DNA of 64,000 nucleotides from Candidatus Desulfarcum epimagneticum (GTDB lineage: Bacteria; Desulfobacterota; Desulfobacteria; Desulfobacterales; CR-1): contig CAACVI010000012.1 in the NCBI GenBank assembly GCA_900659855.1, forward strand, positions 124,001-188,000, written 5' to 3'. Positions 45,560-57,197 of this stretch are shown piece after piece. The position numbers and the translations under genes are program-made. Each line of letters begins with the position of its first letter. Positions within the stretch are counted from its first letter, which is position 1. The notes beneath the pieces were generated by a model that saw nothing but the letters and a program-made list of their open reading frames with translations, ran no database searches and was not told the DNA's origin.

Positions 45560-46138
45560 ATGGAAGACAGCAAAGAGACCAAAGATGAAATACGAAGCAG
45601 AATGTTTAAAAAGATGGAAGCCATCCCCGAAAGCAAAAAAACGGAGCTGACGCGGATGGTGCGAAGGCGTCTTTTCGATTTTGCCAATTTCATCGAATCC
45701 AAAATCGCAATGCTTTACGTCAACAAACCCTTTGAGGTTCCCTCCCGCGAGATCATCAAAAAAGCCTTGTCCCAGGGTAAAATCATCGTTCTGCCGGACT
45801 TCGGCCAGCCGTCCCGGCCCATCAAACTGTTCAAAATTGACGCCCCGGGCGAGGCCCCTCCGGCCGCTGCGGGGGAAGACGATTCCGAAGGGTCCAGGGC
45901 CGTTCCCATTGAATGCCTGGACATCGTCATCGTTCCGGGCCTTGCCTTTGATGAAAAGGGGGGGCGCATGGGCTCAGGAAACGGCCATTATGACAGGGTC
46001 ATGCCCCATCTTCCCATCACGGCCCGGAAAGTGGCCCTGGCGTTCGAGGAGCAGGTCATTCCCCAGGTCAATATGGAATCCCACGACAAATACGTGGACA
46101 TCATCATCACCGAAAAGCGGACCATATACAAAATTTAA
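45560..46138 (+). CDS. 5-formyltetrahydrofolate cyclo-ligase
   Basis: ATP-dependent conversion of 5-formyl-THF to 5,10-methenyl-THF, 192 residues. The family block [16 protein letters not shown] near residue 140 and the N-terminal basic helix ([18 protein letters not shown]) are clear, with the [12 protein letters not shown] strand. A short Ala-rich, acidic linker ([17 protein letters not shown]) is inserted in the middle. ATG 45560 follows GGAGGATCGGT. It ends ahead of repeat copy 6 and a bidirectional terminator. Confidence 0.9.
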   Translation: MEDSKETKDEIRSRMFKKMEAIPESKKTELTRMVRRRLFDFANFIESKIAMLYVNKPFEVPSREIIKKALSQGKIIVLPDFGQPSRPIKLFKIDAPGEAPPAAAGEDDSEGSRAVPIECLDIVIVPGLAFDEKGGRMGSGNGHYDRVMPHLPITARKVALAFEEQVIPQVNMESHDKYVDIIITEKRTIYKI

Positions 46139-46183
46139 ACCCGCTCCCCTCTTCCCGGCCCATGACCCGAATCATGAGAAAAA

Positions 46184-46329
46184 GACGACATCGTAAAAAT
46201 CCGATCTACTGCGTTCCAGCGATTTTTTGTTCGTTCGGCATATAGTATGGCCTCTCTCTCAAAAAAGCGCCGCGCCTTGTATATCGAATTTTTACAATGC
46301 CGTCTAACCCATTTTTTACGAATTTATCA
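46184..46329 (-). repeat. Dispersed hairpin repeat, copy 6 (full)
   Basis: Core 46184-46304 with termini GACGACATCGTAAAAAT and ATTTTTACAATGCCGTC, arms pairing over about 45 bp, and a central GGCATATAGTATGGCC-like turn. The outer flank (TGATAAATTCGTAAAAAATG on the minus strand) ends at 46329. It is homologous to copy 8 in inverse orientation. Confidence 0.9.
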
Positions 46330-46364
46330 AAAAAGGCGCCCGAAATTTTCCGGACGCCTTTTTT
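46329..46364. terminator. Bidirectional intrinsic terminator
   Basis: AAAAAAGGCGCCCG, loop AAATTTT, CCGGACGCCTTTTTT: a GC stem with one mismatch and a U-tract for either strand. It serves the convergent cyclo-ligase and OmpA-family genes. Confidence 0.85.
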
Positions 46365-46396
46365 CGTTCATAAAATCCGCAGGGCCCGGGCCGAGC

Positions 46397-49249
46397 CTAA
46401 CGGATGACCCTCAGATCCACCCTTCGGTTCATGGCCCGGCCTTCCTCCGTGTTATTGTAGGCGATGGGATTTTTTGACCCAAATCCCCTGGCGGAAATTC
46501 TGGAGGCGTCAACCCCGCTTTTGATAAAATATTCCAGGACCGCCCCGGCCCGCTGGATGGAAAGCGCCATATTTTTTTCATCCGATCCCCGGTTATCCGT
46601 ATGGCCATGGATCTCCAGTTTCATATCGGGATTTTTCAAAAGCGCCCCCAGCACGTCATTTAAAACCGGGTAGAATTCGGGCTTGACGTCGGCCCCGGCC
46701 CGGTCAAACACCACGCCGGTCAAGGTCCAGCAGCCTTCCGCGTTCACCCGGACGCCCTTTGGCGTTTCCTCGCATTGATCGGCGCTGTCATACACACCGT
46801 CGCCATCGGAGTCCAGAGGGCATCCGGAATTGTCCACTTTCTCCCCTTTGGATGTGTCGGGGCATTTGTCCAGGTAATCCGGGGTCCCGTCGCCATCGGA
46901 GTCCAGCAGACATCCGGACTGGTCCACCGGGGCGTTCGCCGGAGTGTCGGGGCATTTGTCCAGGTAATCCGGGGTCTGGTCGCCATCGGAGTCCAGCAGG
47001 CATCCGAACTGATCCACAGCGGCGTTCGCCGGAGTGTCGGGGCATTTGTCCAGGTAATCCGGAATCCCGTCGCCATCGGAGTTCAGCAGACATCCGGTCT
47101 GGTCCACAGCGGCGTTCGCCGGGGTGTCGGGACATTTGTCCAGGTAATCCGGAATCCCGTCGCCATCGGAGTTCAGCAGGCATCCGGTCTGGTCCACCGG
47201 GGCGTTCGCCGGAGTGTCGGGGCATTTGTCCAGGTAATCCGGGGTCCGGTCGCCATCGGAGTCCAGCAGGCATCCGGTCTGGTCCACCGGGGCGTTCGCC
47301 GGAGTGTCGGGGCATTTGTCCAGGTAATCCGGGGTCTGGTCGCCATCGGAGTCCAGCAGGCATCCGGTCTGATCCACAGCGGCGTTCGCCGGGGTGCCGG
47401 GGCATTTGTCCAGGTAATCCGGAATCCGGTCGCCATCGGAGTCCAGCAGGCATCCGGTCTGGTCCGCCGGGGCTTTCGCCGGGGTGCCGGGGCATTTGTC
47501 CAGGTAATCCGGGGTCCCGTCGCCGTCCGAGTCAATCTCCAGGGAGCACCCGATCTCGTCCACCTTCTCATCCTTGGCGGTGTCGGGGCATTTGTCCAGA
47601 TAGTCGCTGACCCCATCGCCGTCCGCGTCCAGCGGGCATCCCTTTTCATCCACCCGCTGATTCTTGGAGGTGCCGGGGCATTTGTCCAGGTAATCATACA
47701 CGCCGTCCAGATCGGTGTCCGGGTCGCAGCCCGCATTGTTCACGACCCGATCCCTGGGGGTGGAGGGGCATTTGTCAAAATGATCGTAAACGCCGTCGCC
47801 ATCCGTGTCCCATGAGCACCCGATGTTGTTGACGGGCTGGTTGGGGGGCGTTCCCGGGCATTTGTCCAGGTAGTCAAACACGCCGTCGGCGTCGGAGTCG
47901 GCCGGACATCCCCTGGCGTCGGCTTTTTCATTCACAGGGGTGTTGGGGCATATGTCCAGGTAGTCGGAAACCCCGTCCAGATCGGCGTCCGGGGGGCAGC
48001 CCTTGTCATTGACCCGCATGTTTTCCACAGTGCCGGGGCATTTGTCGAGATAATCGTAAACGCCGTCGCCGTCCGTGTCGTAGGGACAGCCCTTGTCGTT
48101 GACCCGGATGTCTTTCGGGGTGTTCAAACACTTGTCCAGATGATCGTAAACGCCGTCGCCGTCCGTGTCGTAGGGACATCCGACACTATCCACCCGCAGA
48201 TCCGTTGTGCCGGGGCACTTGTCCATGTAATCATACACCCCGTCGCCGTCCGTGTCATCCGGGCATCCGTAAACGTTGACCTTCAAACCTTCCGCAGTGC
48301 CGGGGCATTTGTCCAGGTAATCGAACACCCCGTCGGCGTCGCCGTCGGCCGGGCATCCGCTCTCATCCACCTTTTCGGCCTGGGGGGTGTCCGGGCATTT
48401 GTCCAGGTAATCCGGGGTTCCGTCGGCGTCGGAGTCAAAGGGGCATCCCTCCATATCCACCTTTTCGCTTTTCGGAGTCCCGGGGCATTGATCAATAAAT
48501 TCAAACACCCCGTCGGCGTCATCATCCACCAGGAAAATTCTTTCAACGAATCTCCCCATATTGTCCCGGGGGGTCAAAACGTCGGCCCGGGCTGAAAATC
48601 CGCAGCGTCCGGCCGCCGCTATTTTCCTCAAAACCAAACGGCCCGCCGGATCGTCGCCGATCAGAACCGGGTAGAGGCAAACCCGGTCGCCCAGGGCTTT
48701 TTTCATTTCCATGGCCGTCAGGATGGATTCGTTTCCGGAGCCCGCGCCGTCGGTCACAATCACCACCGCGGTTTTTCCATCCAAACCGGCGATGTCGCCG
48801 ATTCCCGCGGAGATGGCCCGCGCCAGGGACATGTCGCTCCTGAAATCGGTGGAGCCGGCGCGATCAATTTGATCCAAAGCCTCCTTGAAGGCGACCTTTG
48901 AATGCTGGGAAGGCCCGTAAACCAGTGAGGTGCGGTCCCTGAATATCCAGGATTTATACCCGAACACCCGGATGGCCCAGTCGGCGCCCGTGTCCGGGAC
49001 AGACTGGTTGAAGGCGATTAAAAAATCCTTGGCCAGGTTGAGTTTGACGTTTTTTTTGTATTCGTCCGTCATGGAGTGAGACGCGTCCAGAATCACCAGC
49101 ACGTTGTCCACCCTGGACGCGTATTTGCCGTCCTGGAAGCCGTAAGAGGGAAACACTCCCAAAGACGACTTGATCGGGGGAGACGCGCAGCCTGTGGCCA
49201 AAAGCCCGAACAAAGCGATCAGCAGCGCGGTTAAACCTGTCTTTTTCAT
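46397..49249 (-). CDS. VWA-TSP3-OmpA outer-membrane lipoprotein
   Basis: 950 residues from ATG 49249, which follows GGAGGTGCTGGT. The lipoprotein signal ends at LLATGC (Cys21). A von Willebrand A domain (about 45-220) has the MIDAS DASHS (55-59). Then come 20 thrombospondin type 3 calcium-binding units (DxDGDGxxDYLDKCPxT...GC, about 30 residues each, roughly 240-836). A C-terminal OmpA domain (about 840-950) has the peptidoglycan motif EIHGHTDNRGSDEKNMALSIQRAGAV. It probably bridges outer membrane and cell wall with a long calcium-stiffened rod, perhaps for adhesion (inference). Units 12-19 are nearly identical at DNA level. Confidence 0.92.
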   Translation of the reverse strand: MKKTGLTALLIALFGLLATGCASPPIKSSLGVFPSYGFQDGKYASRVDNVLVILDASHSMTDEYKKNVKLNLAKDFLIAFNQSVPDTGADWAIRVFGYKSWIFRDRTSLVYGPSQHSKVAFKEALDQIDRAGSTDFRSDMSLARAISAGIGDIAGLDGKTAVVIVTDGAGSGNESILTAMEMKKALGDRVCLYPVLIGDDPAGRLVLRKIAAAGRCGFSARADVLTPRDNMGRFVERIFLVDDDADGVFEFIDQCPGTPKSEKVDMEGCPFDSDADGTPDYLDKCPDTPQAEKVDESGCPADGDADGVFDYLDKCPGTAEGLKVNVYGCPDDTDGDGVYDYMDKCPGTTDLRVDSVGCPYDTDGDGVYDHLDKCLNTPKDIRVNDKGCPYDTDGDGVYDYLDKCPGTVENMRVNDKGCPPDADLDGVSDYLDICPNTPVNEKADARGCPADSDADGVFDYLDKCPGTPPNQPVNNIGCSWDTDGDGVYDHFDKCPSTPRDRVVNNAGCDPDTDLDGVYDYLDKCPGTSKNQRVDEKGCPLDADGDGVSDYLDKCPDTAKDEKVDEIGCSLEIDSDGDGTPDYLDKCPGTPAKAPADQTGCLLDSDGDRIPDYLDKCPGTPANAAVDQTGCLLDSDGDQTPDYLDKCPDTPANAPVDQTGCLLDSDGDRTPDYLDKCPDTPANAPVDQTGCLLNSDGDGIPDYLDKCPDTPANAAVDQTGCLLNSDGDGIPDYLDKCPDTPANAAVDQFGCLLDSDGDQTPDYLDKCPDTPANAPVDQSGCLLDSDGDGTPDYLDKCPDTSKGEKVDNSGCPLDSDGDGVYDSADQCEETPKGVRVNAEGCWTLTGVVFDRAGADVKPEFYPVLNDVLGALLKNPDMKLEIHGHTDNRGSDEKNMALSIQRAGAVLEYFIKSGVDASRISARGFGSKNPIAYNNTEEGRAMNRRVDLRVIR
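46835..47530. repeat. Tandem 90-bp repeats in the TSP3 rod
   Basis: About eight consecutive 90-bp units, each containing ggcatttgtccaggtaatcc and cgccatcgga, encode TSP3 units 12-19. Divergence between neighbours is only a few bases, which points to recent expansion by unequal recombination. Confidence 0.95.
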
Positions 49250-49419
49250 ACCAGCACCTCCTAATGAGACCATTTAAAAAATCCGTTTCTCATATCATTC
49301 CAAAGGTTAAGTCTTTCACACGCCGCCGTCCGGCCCTTCATCAAAGATATTAAAAAGCCGCCGCAGGCCCGATTTTTTTTCCGTGGCCGAGCTGTGTTTC
49401 CTGAAATTATTCATGAAAT

Positions 49420-49447
49420 TTATTACAGATCGCCGCCGGGTTGTCAA
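49420..49447 (-). promoter_or_regulatory. Candidate promoter of the VWA-TSP3-OmpA gene
   Basis: Minus strand TTGACA (49447-49442), 16 nt, TAATAA (49425-49420). The leader would be about 165 nt. The remainder of the gap to fdhD (49448-49531) shows small GC hairpins without a U-tract. Confidence 0.4.
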
Positions 49448-49531
49448 GTTTCTTTTTAACGGCCGAAACGGCCGGGCGGGCCTTCGGGAAGGAAAAACTC
49501 GCGGGTCCGAAAAAAGCGTTTCCAGACTGGT

Positions 49532-50338
49532 TTACGGACGAAGAGAGAGACGTCCGGCCGCGCCGTAAAGATAAAGGCCGGATCCTTTCGCCAGGCAGGC
49601 CAGGGAGATGTTGAACCGGGTGGCCATGCTCGCCGCGAATTCCGTGGGGCGGGATATGGAGAAAATGGCGGGAATCCTTGCCCGGCCCGCCTTCTGAACC
49701 AGCTCATAGCTGATCCTGGAGGACATCACCAGAAAGGCGGCCTGGTCCAGGACCCCTTCCATGAGGGCCTTTCCAATGGATTTGTCCAGGGCGTTGTGGC
49801 GCCCCGCGTCTTCCGATTCGGCGATGGGCTCAAAATCCGAATCGTAAATCACAGCGGCGTGGGCCGCCCGGGTTTTTTTGTGAAGGGGCTGGCGCTCAAA
49901 AAGGTTTTCAAGCCGATCCAGCGCCCTTTGGACATCAATGGAAGGGCCGTCGGGAACCGGGGACACATGCTGAAACAGCTCATCCGCCATCTCCTTTCCG
50001 CACAGCCCGCAGCTGGTCTGGCTGATGTACCCGCTCCGCTCCAGGATGTCGGCCGCCTTCTTCTGTCTTTCCCCGGTCAGCGTGACTGACACGATGTTGG
50101 GGTTTTCAGCGTCGCAGCACGCGATGGACACGCAGTCGTCCACGTGATCGATAATGCCTTCGGAAAAGCAGAAGCCCGCGGCGTGGGGAAGCTCATCCCC
50201 CGGGGTCCGGAGCACGGTGGAATAGGATTTCCCCTGCACCACGATGGACAGGGGCTCCTCCCGGATAAGACAGATGGGAGTCCGGCCCTGAACTCCCCCG
50301 TCCCACCGCCCGGCGTCCACCCATTTGAAAGGATCCAT
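49532..50338 (-). CDS. fdhD: Formate dehydrogenase accessory sulfurtransferase FdhD
   Basis: Transfers sulfur from IscS to the molybdenum/tungsten cofactor of formate dehydrogenase, 268 residues. The functional cysteine loop is SQTSCGLCGKE (CxxC). Other blocks are IREEPLSIVVQG, AAGFCFSEGII, and AESEDAGRHNALDKSIGKAL. ATG 50338 follows GGGAGGCGTTTTT. No formate dehydrogenase is in the window, so the client lies elsewhere. It adds to the molybdenum-related genes here. Confidence 0.94.
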   Translation of the reverse strand: MDPFKWVDAGRWDGGVQGRTPICLIREEPLSIVVQGKSYSTVLRTPGDELPHAAGFCFSEGIIDHVDDCVSIACCDAENPNIVSVTLTGERQKKAADILERSGYISQTSCGLCGKEMADELFQHVSPVPDGPSIDVQRALDRLENLFERQPLHKKTRAAHAAVIYDSDFEPIAESEDAGRHNALDKSIGKALMEGVLDQAAFLVMSSRISYELVQKAGRARIPAIFSISRPTEFAASMATRFNISLACLAKGSGLYLYGAAGRLSLRP

Positions 50339-50389
50339 AAAAACGCCTCCCGTTTTTAAAGCCCGTCTTTTTTAACCTGCTCCAATTTA

Positions 50390-50488
50390 TGATAAAGTCG
50401 TAAAAAAGCTTGGGATGGCTAAGTTAAAAATTCCATGTGCTAAAATTTAAGCCGCAACGCAGTAGATCGGATTTTTTACGACGCCATC
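50390..50488 (+). repeat. Dispersed hairpin repeat, copy 7
   Basis: Flank TGATAAAGTCGTAAAAAAGC at 50390, then a core 50414-50488 with a diverged left terminus (GATGGCTAAGTTAAAAAT) and an intact right terminus (ATTTTTTACGACGCCATC). The inner arms mix the TTCCAT...TAAAATTTAAGCC module of copies 1 and 3 with the CTACTGCGTTG module of copies 4, 6 and 8. It fills most of the 308-bp gap between the divergent fdhD and rplU genes. Confidence 0.85.
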
Positions 50489-50544
50489 AATTTATGCCAC
50501 AGCTTTCTTCGGTGGCGCAAGGAAAACTTTTTGTTTTATTTTTC

Positions 50545-50574
50545 TTGACAAGAGTTTCACTGTTTTATTATTGT
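50545..50574 (+). promoter_or_regulatory. Candidate promoter of rplU-rpmA-obg
   Basis: TTGACA (50545-50550), 18 nt, TATTGT (50569-50574). The leader of about 65 nt contains a small CAGCC/GGCTG hairpin that might take part in r-protein autoregulation (weak). Confidence 0.5.
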
Positions 50575-50646
50575 AGAGCGTTTTAAGCGTTTAAACAGCC
50601 GATCAGGGGCTGCAACCATTCATGACCATAAGGAGGCGGGTGTATC

Positions 50647-50964
50647 ATGTACGCTGTGTTCGCCACTGGCGGAAAACAATATAGAGTTGAGCCGGGGGAA
50701 ATCATACGGATCGAAAAAATCGAGGGAAAAGTCGGGGAAACGGTGTCGTTTGACGATGTGCTGATGTTTTCCGACGAAGACGAGGTCCGGCTGGGAACCC
50801 CCAAAGTCGATGGCGTGGCCGTCACCGGTCACATTCTGGAGCAGGGAAAATCCAAAAAAACCATTGTGTTCAAATACAAAAGGCGGAAACGGTACCGGAA
50901 GAAACAGGGACACCGTCAGCCCCACACCGCCATTCGTATTGAGGGCATTGGAAATCCATCGTAA
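50647..50964 (+). CDS. rplU: 50S ribosomal protein L21
   Basis: Binds 23S rRNA in the large subunit. 105 residues starting MYAVFATGGKQYRVEPGEIIRIEKI, with the C-terminal signature KYKRRKRYRKKQGHRQPHTAIRIEGI. AAGGAGG lies before ATG 50647. It is the first gene of the conserved L21-L27-Obg order. Confidence 0.97.
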   Translation: MYAVFATGGKQYRVEPGEIIRIEKIEGKVGETVSFDDVLMFSDEDEVRLGTPKVDGVAVTGHILEQGKSKKTIVFKYKRRKRYRKKQGHRQPHTAIRIEGIGNPS

Positions 50965-51022
50965 CCCACACATCATTTAACGCCTCCGCCGCGCGTCGGC
51001 GGGGCCTTTGGAGGACGCGCAA

Positions 51023-51277
51023 ATGGCGCATAAAAAAGCGGGCGGAAGCTCGAAAAACGGAAGGGACAGCGCGGGACAGCGCCGGGGAATCAAACGCTTC
51101 AGCGGCCAGAGAGTGTCGGCCGGCAGCATTCTCGTCCGGCAGCTGGGAACCCGGATACATCCCGGCGAAAATGTGGGAATGGGAAAAGACTACACCCTGT
51201 TCGCCAAGTCGGACGGCGTGGTTCAATATAAGAGGATCGGCCGCTCGCGCAGACAGGTCGGCATTCTGGCGGATTGA
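51023..51277 (+). CDS. rpmA: 50S ribosomal protein L27
   Basis: Large-subunit protein whose N-terminus reaches the peptidyl-transferase centre. ATG 51023 ([26 protein letters not shown]) follows GGAGG; the frame opens at 51008, but the family start is clear. 84 residues. There is no Firmicute-type N-terminal extension, so the mature end is direct. The stop overlaps the obg start as TTGA. Confidence 0.97.
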   Translation: MAHKKAGGSSKNGRDSAGQRRGIKRFSGQRVSAGSILVRQLGTRIHPGENVGMGKDYTLFAKSDGVVQYKRIGRSRRQVGILAD

Positions 51278-52278
51278 AATTCATTGACGAGGCCGTCATC
51301 GACATTCGTTCCGGAAACGGGGGGCGGGGCTGTGTCAGTTTCAGACGCGAGCGCTTCATTCCCCGGGGAGGCCCGGACGGGGGAGACGGCGGCAGGGGCG
51401 GCCATGTGATCTTTAAGGTCTCCGGCCGCAAAAGAACCCTTTCCCACTTCCGTCACAAAAAACATTTTTTCGCCCGAAACGGGGCGCCGGGGATGGGCAA
51501 ACAGAAAACCGGGGAAAACGGCGCCGACATGCTCATCGAAGTCCCCCCCGGCGTGGTCATCACAGACGCCGGGACCCAGTCTCCCATCCGGGACATGACC
51601 GAGCCCGGCGAATCTTTCATCGCCGCCTTCGGGGGCAGGGGGGGCAGGGGAAACCGGCGTTTTAAAACATCCACCCACCGCGCCCCCCGTTTCGCCCAGC
51701 CCGGGGAGCCCGGCCAGGCCATGAGCCTCAAGCTGGAGCTGAAACTCCTGGCGGACGCGGGACTCATCGGTCTGCCCAACGCGGGAAAATCCACCCTCAT
51801 CGGGGCCATGTCGTCGGCGCGCCCCAAAACAGGCGCCTATCCCTTCACCACCCTCTTCCCCCACCTGGGGGTCGTTCACACAGAGTGGGGAGAGCCCTTT
51901 GTGGCGGCGGACATGCCGGGACTCATCAAAGGCGCCAGCCAGGGGACGGGACTGGGCTTCAAATTTCTGCGGCATATTGAGCGGACCCGGATTCTTCTTC
52001 ATCTCATCGACGCCTCTGAAATCGATCCCGATTCTCCCCTGGAGGCATACCGGACCATCCGAAAAGAGCTGGCCGGCCACAGCGCGAATCTGGCCGGCAA
52101 AAAAGAAATCGTGGTTTTAAACAAAATGGACCTTCCCGGCGCGCGGGAAAAGGCGGGCCTCTTTCAATCGGCCTTCCAGGGGGATTTTTTTCGGATTTCC
52201 GCCCTGGCCGGGGATGGGGTGAAACGCCTGATCTCGGAAACCGCCGGAAGGCTGGACGCTTTGAATGAACGAGACTGA
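51274..52278 (+). CDS. obg: Obg GTPase
   Basis: Ribosome-assembly and stress GTPase, 334 residues. The start is TTG 51274 ([26 protein letters not shown]), coupled to rpmA by TTGA overlap. The glycine-rich Obg fold spans about 1-158 ([16 protein letters not shown]). The G domain has G1 [12 protein letters not shown]3 [16 protein letters not shown] and G4 NKMD. The variable C-terminal domain is minimal. The end overlaps proB by 14 nt. Confidence 0.96.
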   Translation: MKFIDEAVIDIRSGNGGRGCVSFRRERFIPRGGPDGGDGGRGGHVIFKVSGRKRTLSHFRHKKHFFARNGAPGMGKQKTGENGADMLIEVPPGVVITDAGTQSPIRDMTEPGESFIAAFGGRGGRGNRRFKTSTHRAPRFAQPGEPGQAMSLKLELKLLADAGLIGLPNAGKSTLIGAMSSARPKTGAYPFTTLFPHLGVVHTEWGEPFVAADMPGLIKGASQGTGLGFKFLRHIERTRILLHLIDASEIDPDSPLEAYRTIRKELAGHSANLAGKKEIVVLNKMDLPGAREKAGLFQSAFQGDFFRISALAGDGVKRLISETAGRLDALNERD

Positions 52279-53398
52279 GTTTAAATATTACCGGCAAACC
52301 AGACGGGCGGTTGTCAAAATCGGCAGCCGGGCGCTGACTGAAAAAAACGGCCTGAACCTGGGACTGATCGGCTCCATGGCCGGCCAGATCAGCCGCCTTT
52401 GGGAAAACGGCGTGGAGGTCATACTGGTCTCCTCCGGGGCCCTGGCCGCGGGCATGAAAAAGGTGGGGCTGTCCGAACGGCCCGATGAAATCCCCAAACG
52501 CCAGGCCGCCGCCGCCGTGGGCCAGGCCGGCCTGATCATGGAATACGAAAAGGCCTTTGAGTCCCACGGAAGAAAGGTGGCCCAGGTGCTTCTCACGGGC
52601 TCGGACTTAAACAGCCGGAAACGATACCTCAACGCCCGAAACACCATCCACACCCTTTTGTCCTGGAAAATCGTTCCCATTATCAACGAAAACGACACCG
52701 TGGCGGTGGACGAGATCAAATTCGGGGACAACGACAACCTGTCCGCCATGATCGCCATGCTCATGGACGCCGACATCCTCATCAACCTGACGGACACGGA
52801 CGGCCTGCACACCCGGGACCCCCGCCAGGGCGACGCGGAGCTGATCCCCACGGTGGAGAAAATCACCCCCAAAATCGAAAAACTGGCCGGGGCCATGCCC
52901 GGGTCCCTGGGCGCCGGGGGAATGTCGGCCAAAATCAAGGCCGCCAAAAAACTGGCCTCCGCCGCCGTGCCCATGACCATCGCCAACGCCTTTGAGCAAG
53001 ACATTCTCCGGAAACTTTTTTCCGGACAAAAGCGCGGCACCTTCTTTGTGCCGAAAATCAAAAAGCTGGCCAGCCGAAAATGCTGGATCGCCTATTCGAC
53101 GAAGCCCAAAGGCGCCGTCACCATTGACGAGGGGGCGGCCCGGGCCATTATCGAAAGGGGAAAAAGCCTGCTTCCCAGCGGCGTCACCGGGGTCATGGGA
53201 AATTTTAATGTGGGCGCCCCGGTGGAGTTCGCCACAGGGGAAAACCGGACCCTGGGAGTGGGTCTGGTAAACTACAGCTCGGCCCATATCCAGAAAATTA
53301 TGGGGCTTAAAACCGGCGTGATCGCAGACATACTGGGCTCCAAGCCCTATGACGAGGTGATCCACCGGGACAACCTGGTGATCACCGACGAATGCTGA
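52265..53398 (+). CDS. proB: Glutamate 5-kinase
   Basis: First step of proline synthesis, phosphorylating glutamate, 377 residues. Amino-acid-kinase motifs: VVKIGSRALT, LVSSGALAAGMKKVG, INENDTVAVDEIKFGDNDNLSAMIAMLMDADILINLTDTDGL, and PGSLGAGGMSAKIKAAK. A C-terminal PUA domain (about 280-377) is present, as in E. coli. It overlaps obg by 14 nt and precedes proA, which has its own promoter. Confidence 0.95.
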   Translation: MNETEFKYYRQTRRAVVKIGSRALTEKNGLNLGLIGSMAGQISRLWENGVEVILVSSGALAAGMKKVGLSERPDEIPKRQAAAAVGQAGLIMEYEKAFESHGRKVAQVLLTGSDLNSRKRYLNARNTIHTLLSWKIVPIINENDTVAVDEIKFGDNDNLSAMIAMLMDADILINLTDTDGLHTRDPRQGDAELIPTVEKITPKIEKLAGAMPGSLGAGGMSAKIKAAKKLASAAVPMTIANAFEQDILRKLFSGQKRGTFFVPKIKKLASRKCWIAYSTKPKGAVTIDEGAARAIIERGKSLLPSGVTGVMGNFNVGAPVEFATGENRTLGVGLVNYSSAHIQKIMGLKTGVIADILGSKPYDEVIHRDNLVITDEC

Positions 53399-53421
53399 CC
53401 CGAAAACCGGTCAAAAAAATC

Positions 53422-53449
53422 TTTACACCACGGGCGGCGATGGTATAAT
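53422..53449 (+). promoter_or_regulatory. Near-consensus sigma-70 promoter of proA
   Basis: TTTACA (53422-53427), 16 nt, TATAAT (53444-53449), with an extended TGG before the -10. It is the strongest promoter match in the window and sits between proB and proA. Confidence 0.7.
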
Positions 53450-53538
53450 GGGCTCCCATTTTGGGTTTTGAACGGCCCGGCGGAAGTCCCGACCGGGCAG
53501 TCCCCTTAACCCCCGACGCCAAAGCGAGGCAAACCGAC

Positions 53539-54795
53539 ATGTCAAACGAATCCGTTATCCGGGACATCGCCATGGCCGCCAAAGCGGCCTCCCGTGAAAT
53601 GGCCAGATGCCCTGAGGAGAAAAAAAACGAGGCGCTTTTTAAAATCGCCGACCGTCTTGAAAAAAACGCCGCGGCCATCCAGGCGGAGAATGAAAAGGAC
53701 ATCGCCTCCGCAGTGGAAAAAGGCCTTTCCGCAGCCATGATCGACCGCCTGAAGACATCGGACAAAGTCATCGAATCCATGGCCAAAGGCGTTCGGGAGG
53801 TGGCCATGCTGGAGGACCCGGTGGGGGCGGTGGCCAAAACCTGGACCCGGCCCAACCATCTCCAGGTGTCCCGGGTCCGCGTTCCTTTGGGCGTGGTGGG
53901 AATCATTTATGAATCCAGGCCCAACGTCACCATCGACGCGGCGGCGCTTTGCATGAAGGCGGGAAACGCCGTGATCCTGCGCGGGGGCTCCGAGGCGCTG
54001 CATTCCAACCGGGCGCTGGCCGGCGTCATGACCGGGGCGCTGTCCGAAATCGGCATTCCCCCGGCGGCGGCGCAGGTGGTTCCGGTCAGGGACCGCTCGG
54101 CCATCCAGTCTCTTCTGATCCAGGACGAATACGTCGACCTCATTATCCCAAGAGGCGGCGAGGGACTCATCCGCTTCGTGGCGGAAAATTCCCGAATACC
54201 CGTTTTAAAACATTACAAGGGGGTCTGCCACGTCTATGTGGATGAGGGCGCGGACCTGGATATGGCCGCCGATATCAGCTTCAACGCCAAAGTTCAGCGG
54301 CCGGGGGTGTGCAACGCCATGGAGACCCTGCTGGTCCATGAATCCGAGGCGGCGGAATTTCTGCCGGCCATGGCCCGGCGCTTTGAAGAGGCCGGGGTCG
54401 TCATCCGGGGGTGCGAAAAAACCCGGGCCTTTGCGCCCGGCGCCGAGGCGGCCTCCGAAGAGGACTGGCCCGAGGAATACCTGGACCTGATTCTTTCGGT
54501 GAAAGTGGTGGCCGACATGGACGAGGCCCTGTCCCACATCTCCCGATACGGATCCAGCCACACCGAGGCGATTGTGACCCGGGATTACGCCAGGGCCCGG
54601 CGTTTTGTCAAAGAGGCGGATTCTTCGGTGGTTCTGGTGAACGCCTCCACCCGTTTCAACGACGGGGGCCAGCTGGGCCTGGGCGCCGAGATCGGCATCA
54701 GCACATCCAAGCTCCACGCCTTCGGGCCCATGGGGCTGGAGGAGCTGACCACCACCAAATTCGCGGTCTTCGGGGACGGCCAGATCCGGGAATAA
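53539..54795 (+). CDS. proA: Gamma-glutamyl phosphate reductase
   Basis: NADPH-dependent second step of proline synthesis, 418 residues from ATG 53539 ([21 protein letters not shown]); the longer frame to 53461 runs back across the promoter. Active-site Cys lies in [20 protein letters not shown]. Further blocks are [42 protein letters not shown] and [33 protein letters not shown]. It pairs with proB but can be transcribed independently. Confidence 0.96.
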   Translation: MSNESVIRDIAMAAKAASREMARCPEEKKNEALFKIADRLEKNAAAIQAENEKDIASAVEKGLSAAMIDRLKTSDKVIESMAKGVREVAMLEDPVGAVAKTWTRPNHLQVSRVRVPLGVVGIIYESRPNVTIDAAALCMKAGNAVILRGGSEALHSNRALAGVMTGALSEIGIPPAAAQVVPVRDRSAIQSLLIQDEYVDLIIPRGGEGLIRFVAENSRIPVLKHYKGVCHVYVDEGADLDMAADISFNAKVQRPGVCNAMETLLVHESEAAEFLPAMARRFEEAGVVIRGCEKTRAFAPGAEAASEEDWPEEYLDLILSVKVVADMDEALSHISRYGSSHTEAIVTRDYARARRFVKEADSSVVLVNASTRFNDGGQLGLGAEIGISTSKLHAFGPMGLEELTTTKFAVFGDGQIRE

Positions 54796-54845
54796 TCATT
54801 AGGGCTCGCTCAAAAAACCGATCACGCTCAAAGGGGGAAAAGAAC

Positions 54846-57178
<2,333 letters not shown>

Positions 57179-57197
57179 AGAAGAAAGGATTTGAAAA

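Noticed and set aside
46835-47530. CRISPR-like regular repeats
   Set aside because: Contiguous 90-bp units without unique spacers, fully explained by TSP3 protein repeats.
46775-47815. 346-residue plus-strand open frame opposite the TSP3 repeats
   Set aside because: It is the mirror of the 90-bp coding repeat, has no start signal, and the minus strand encodes a well-formed lipoprotein.
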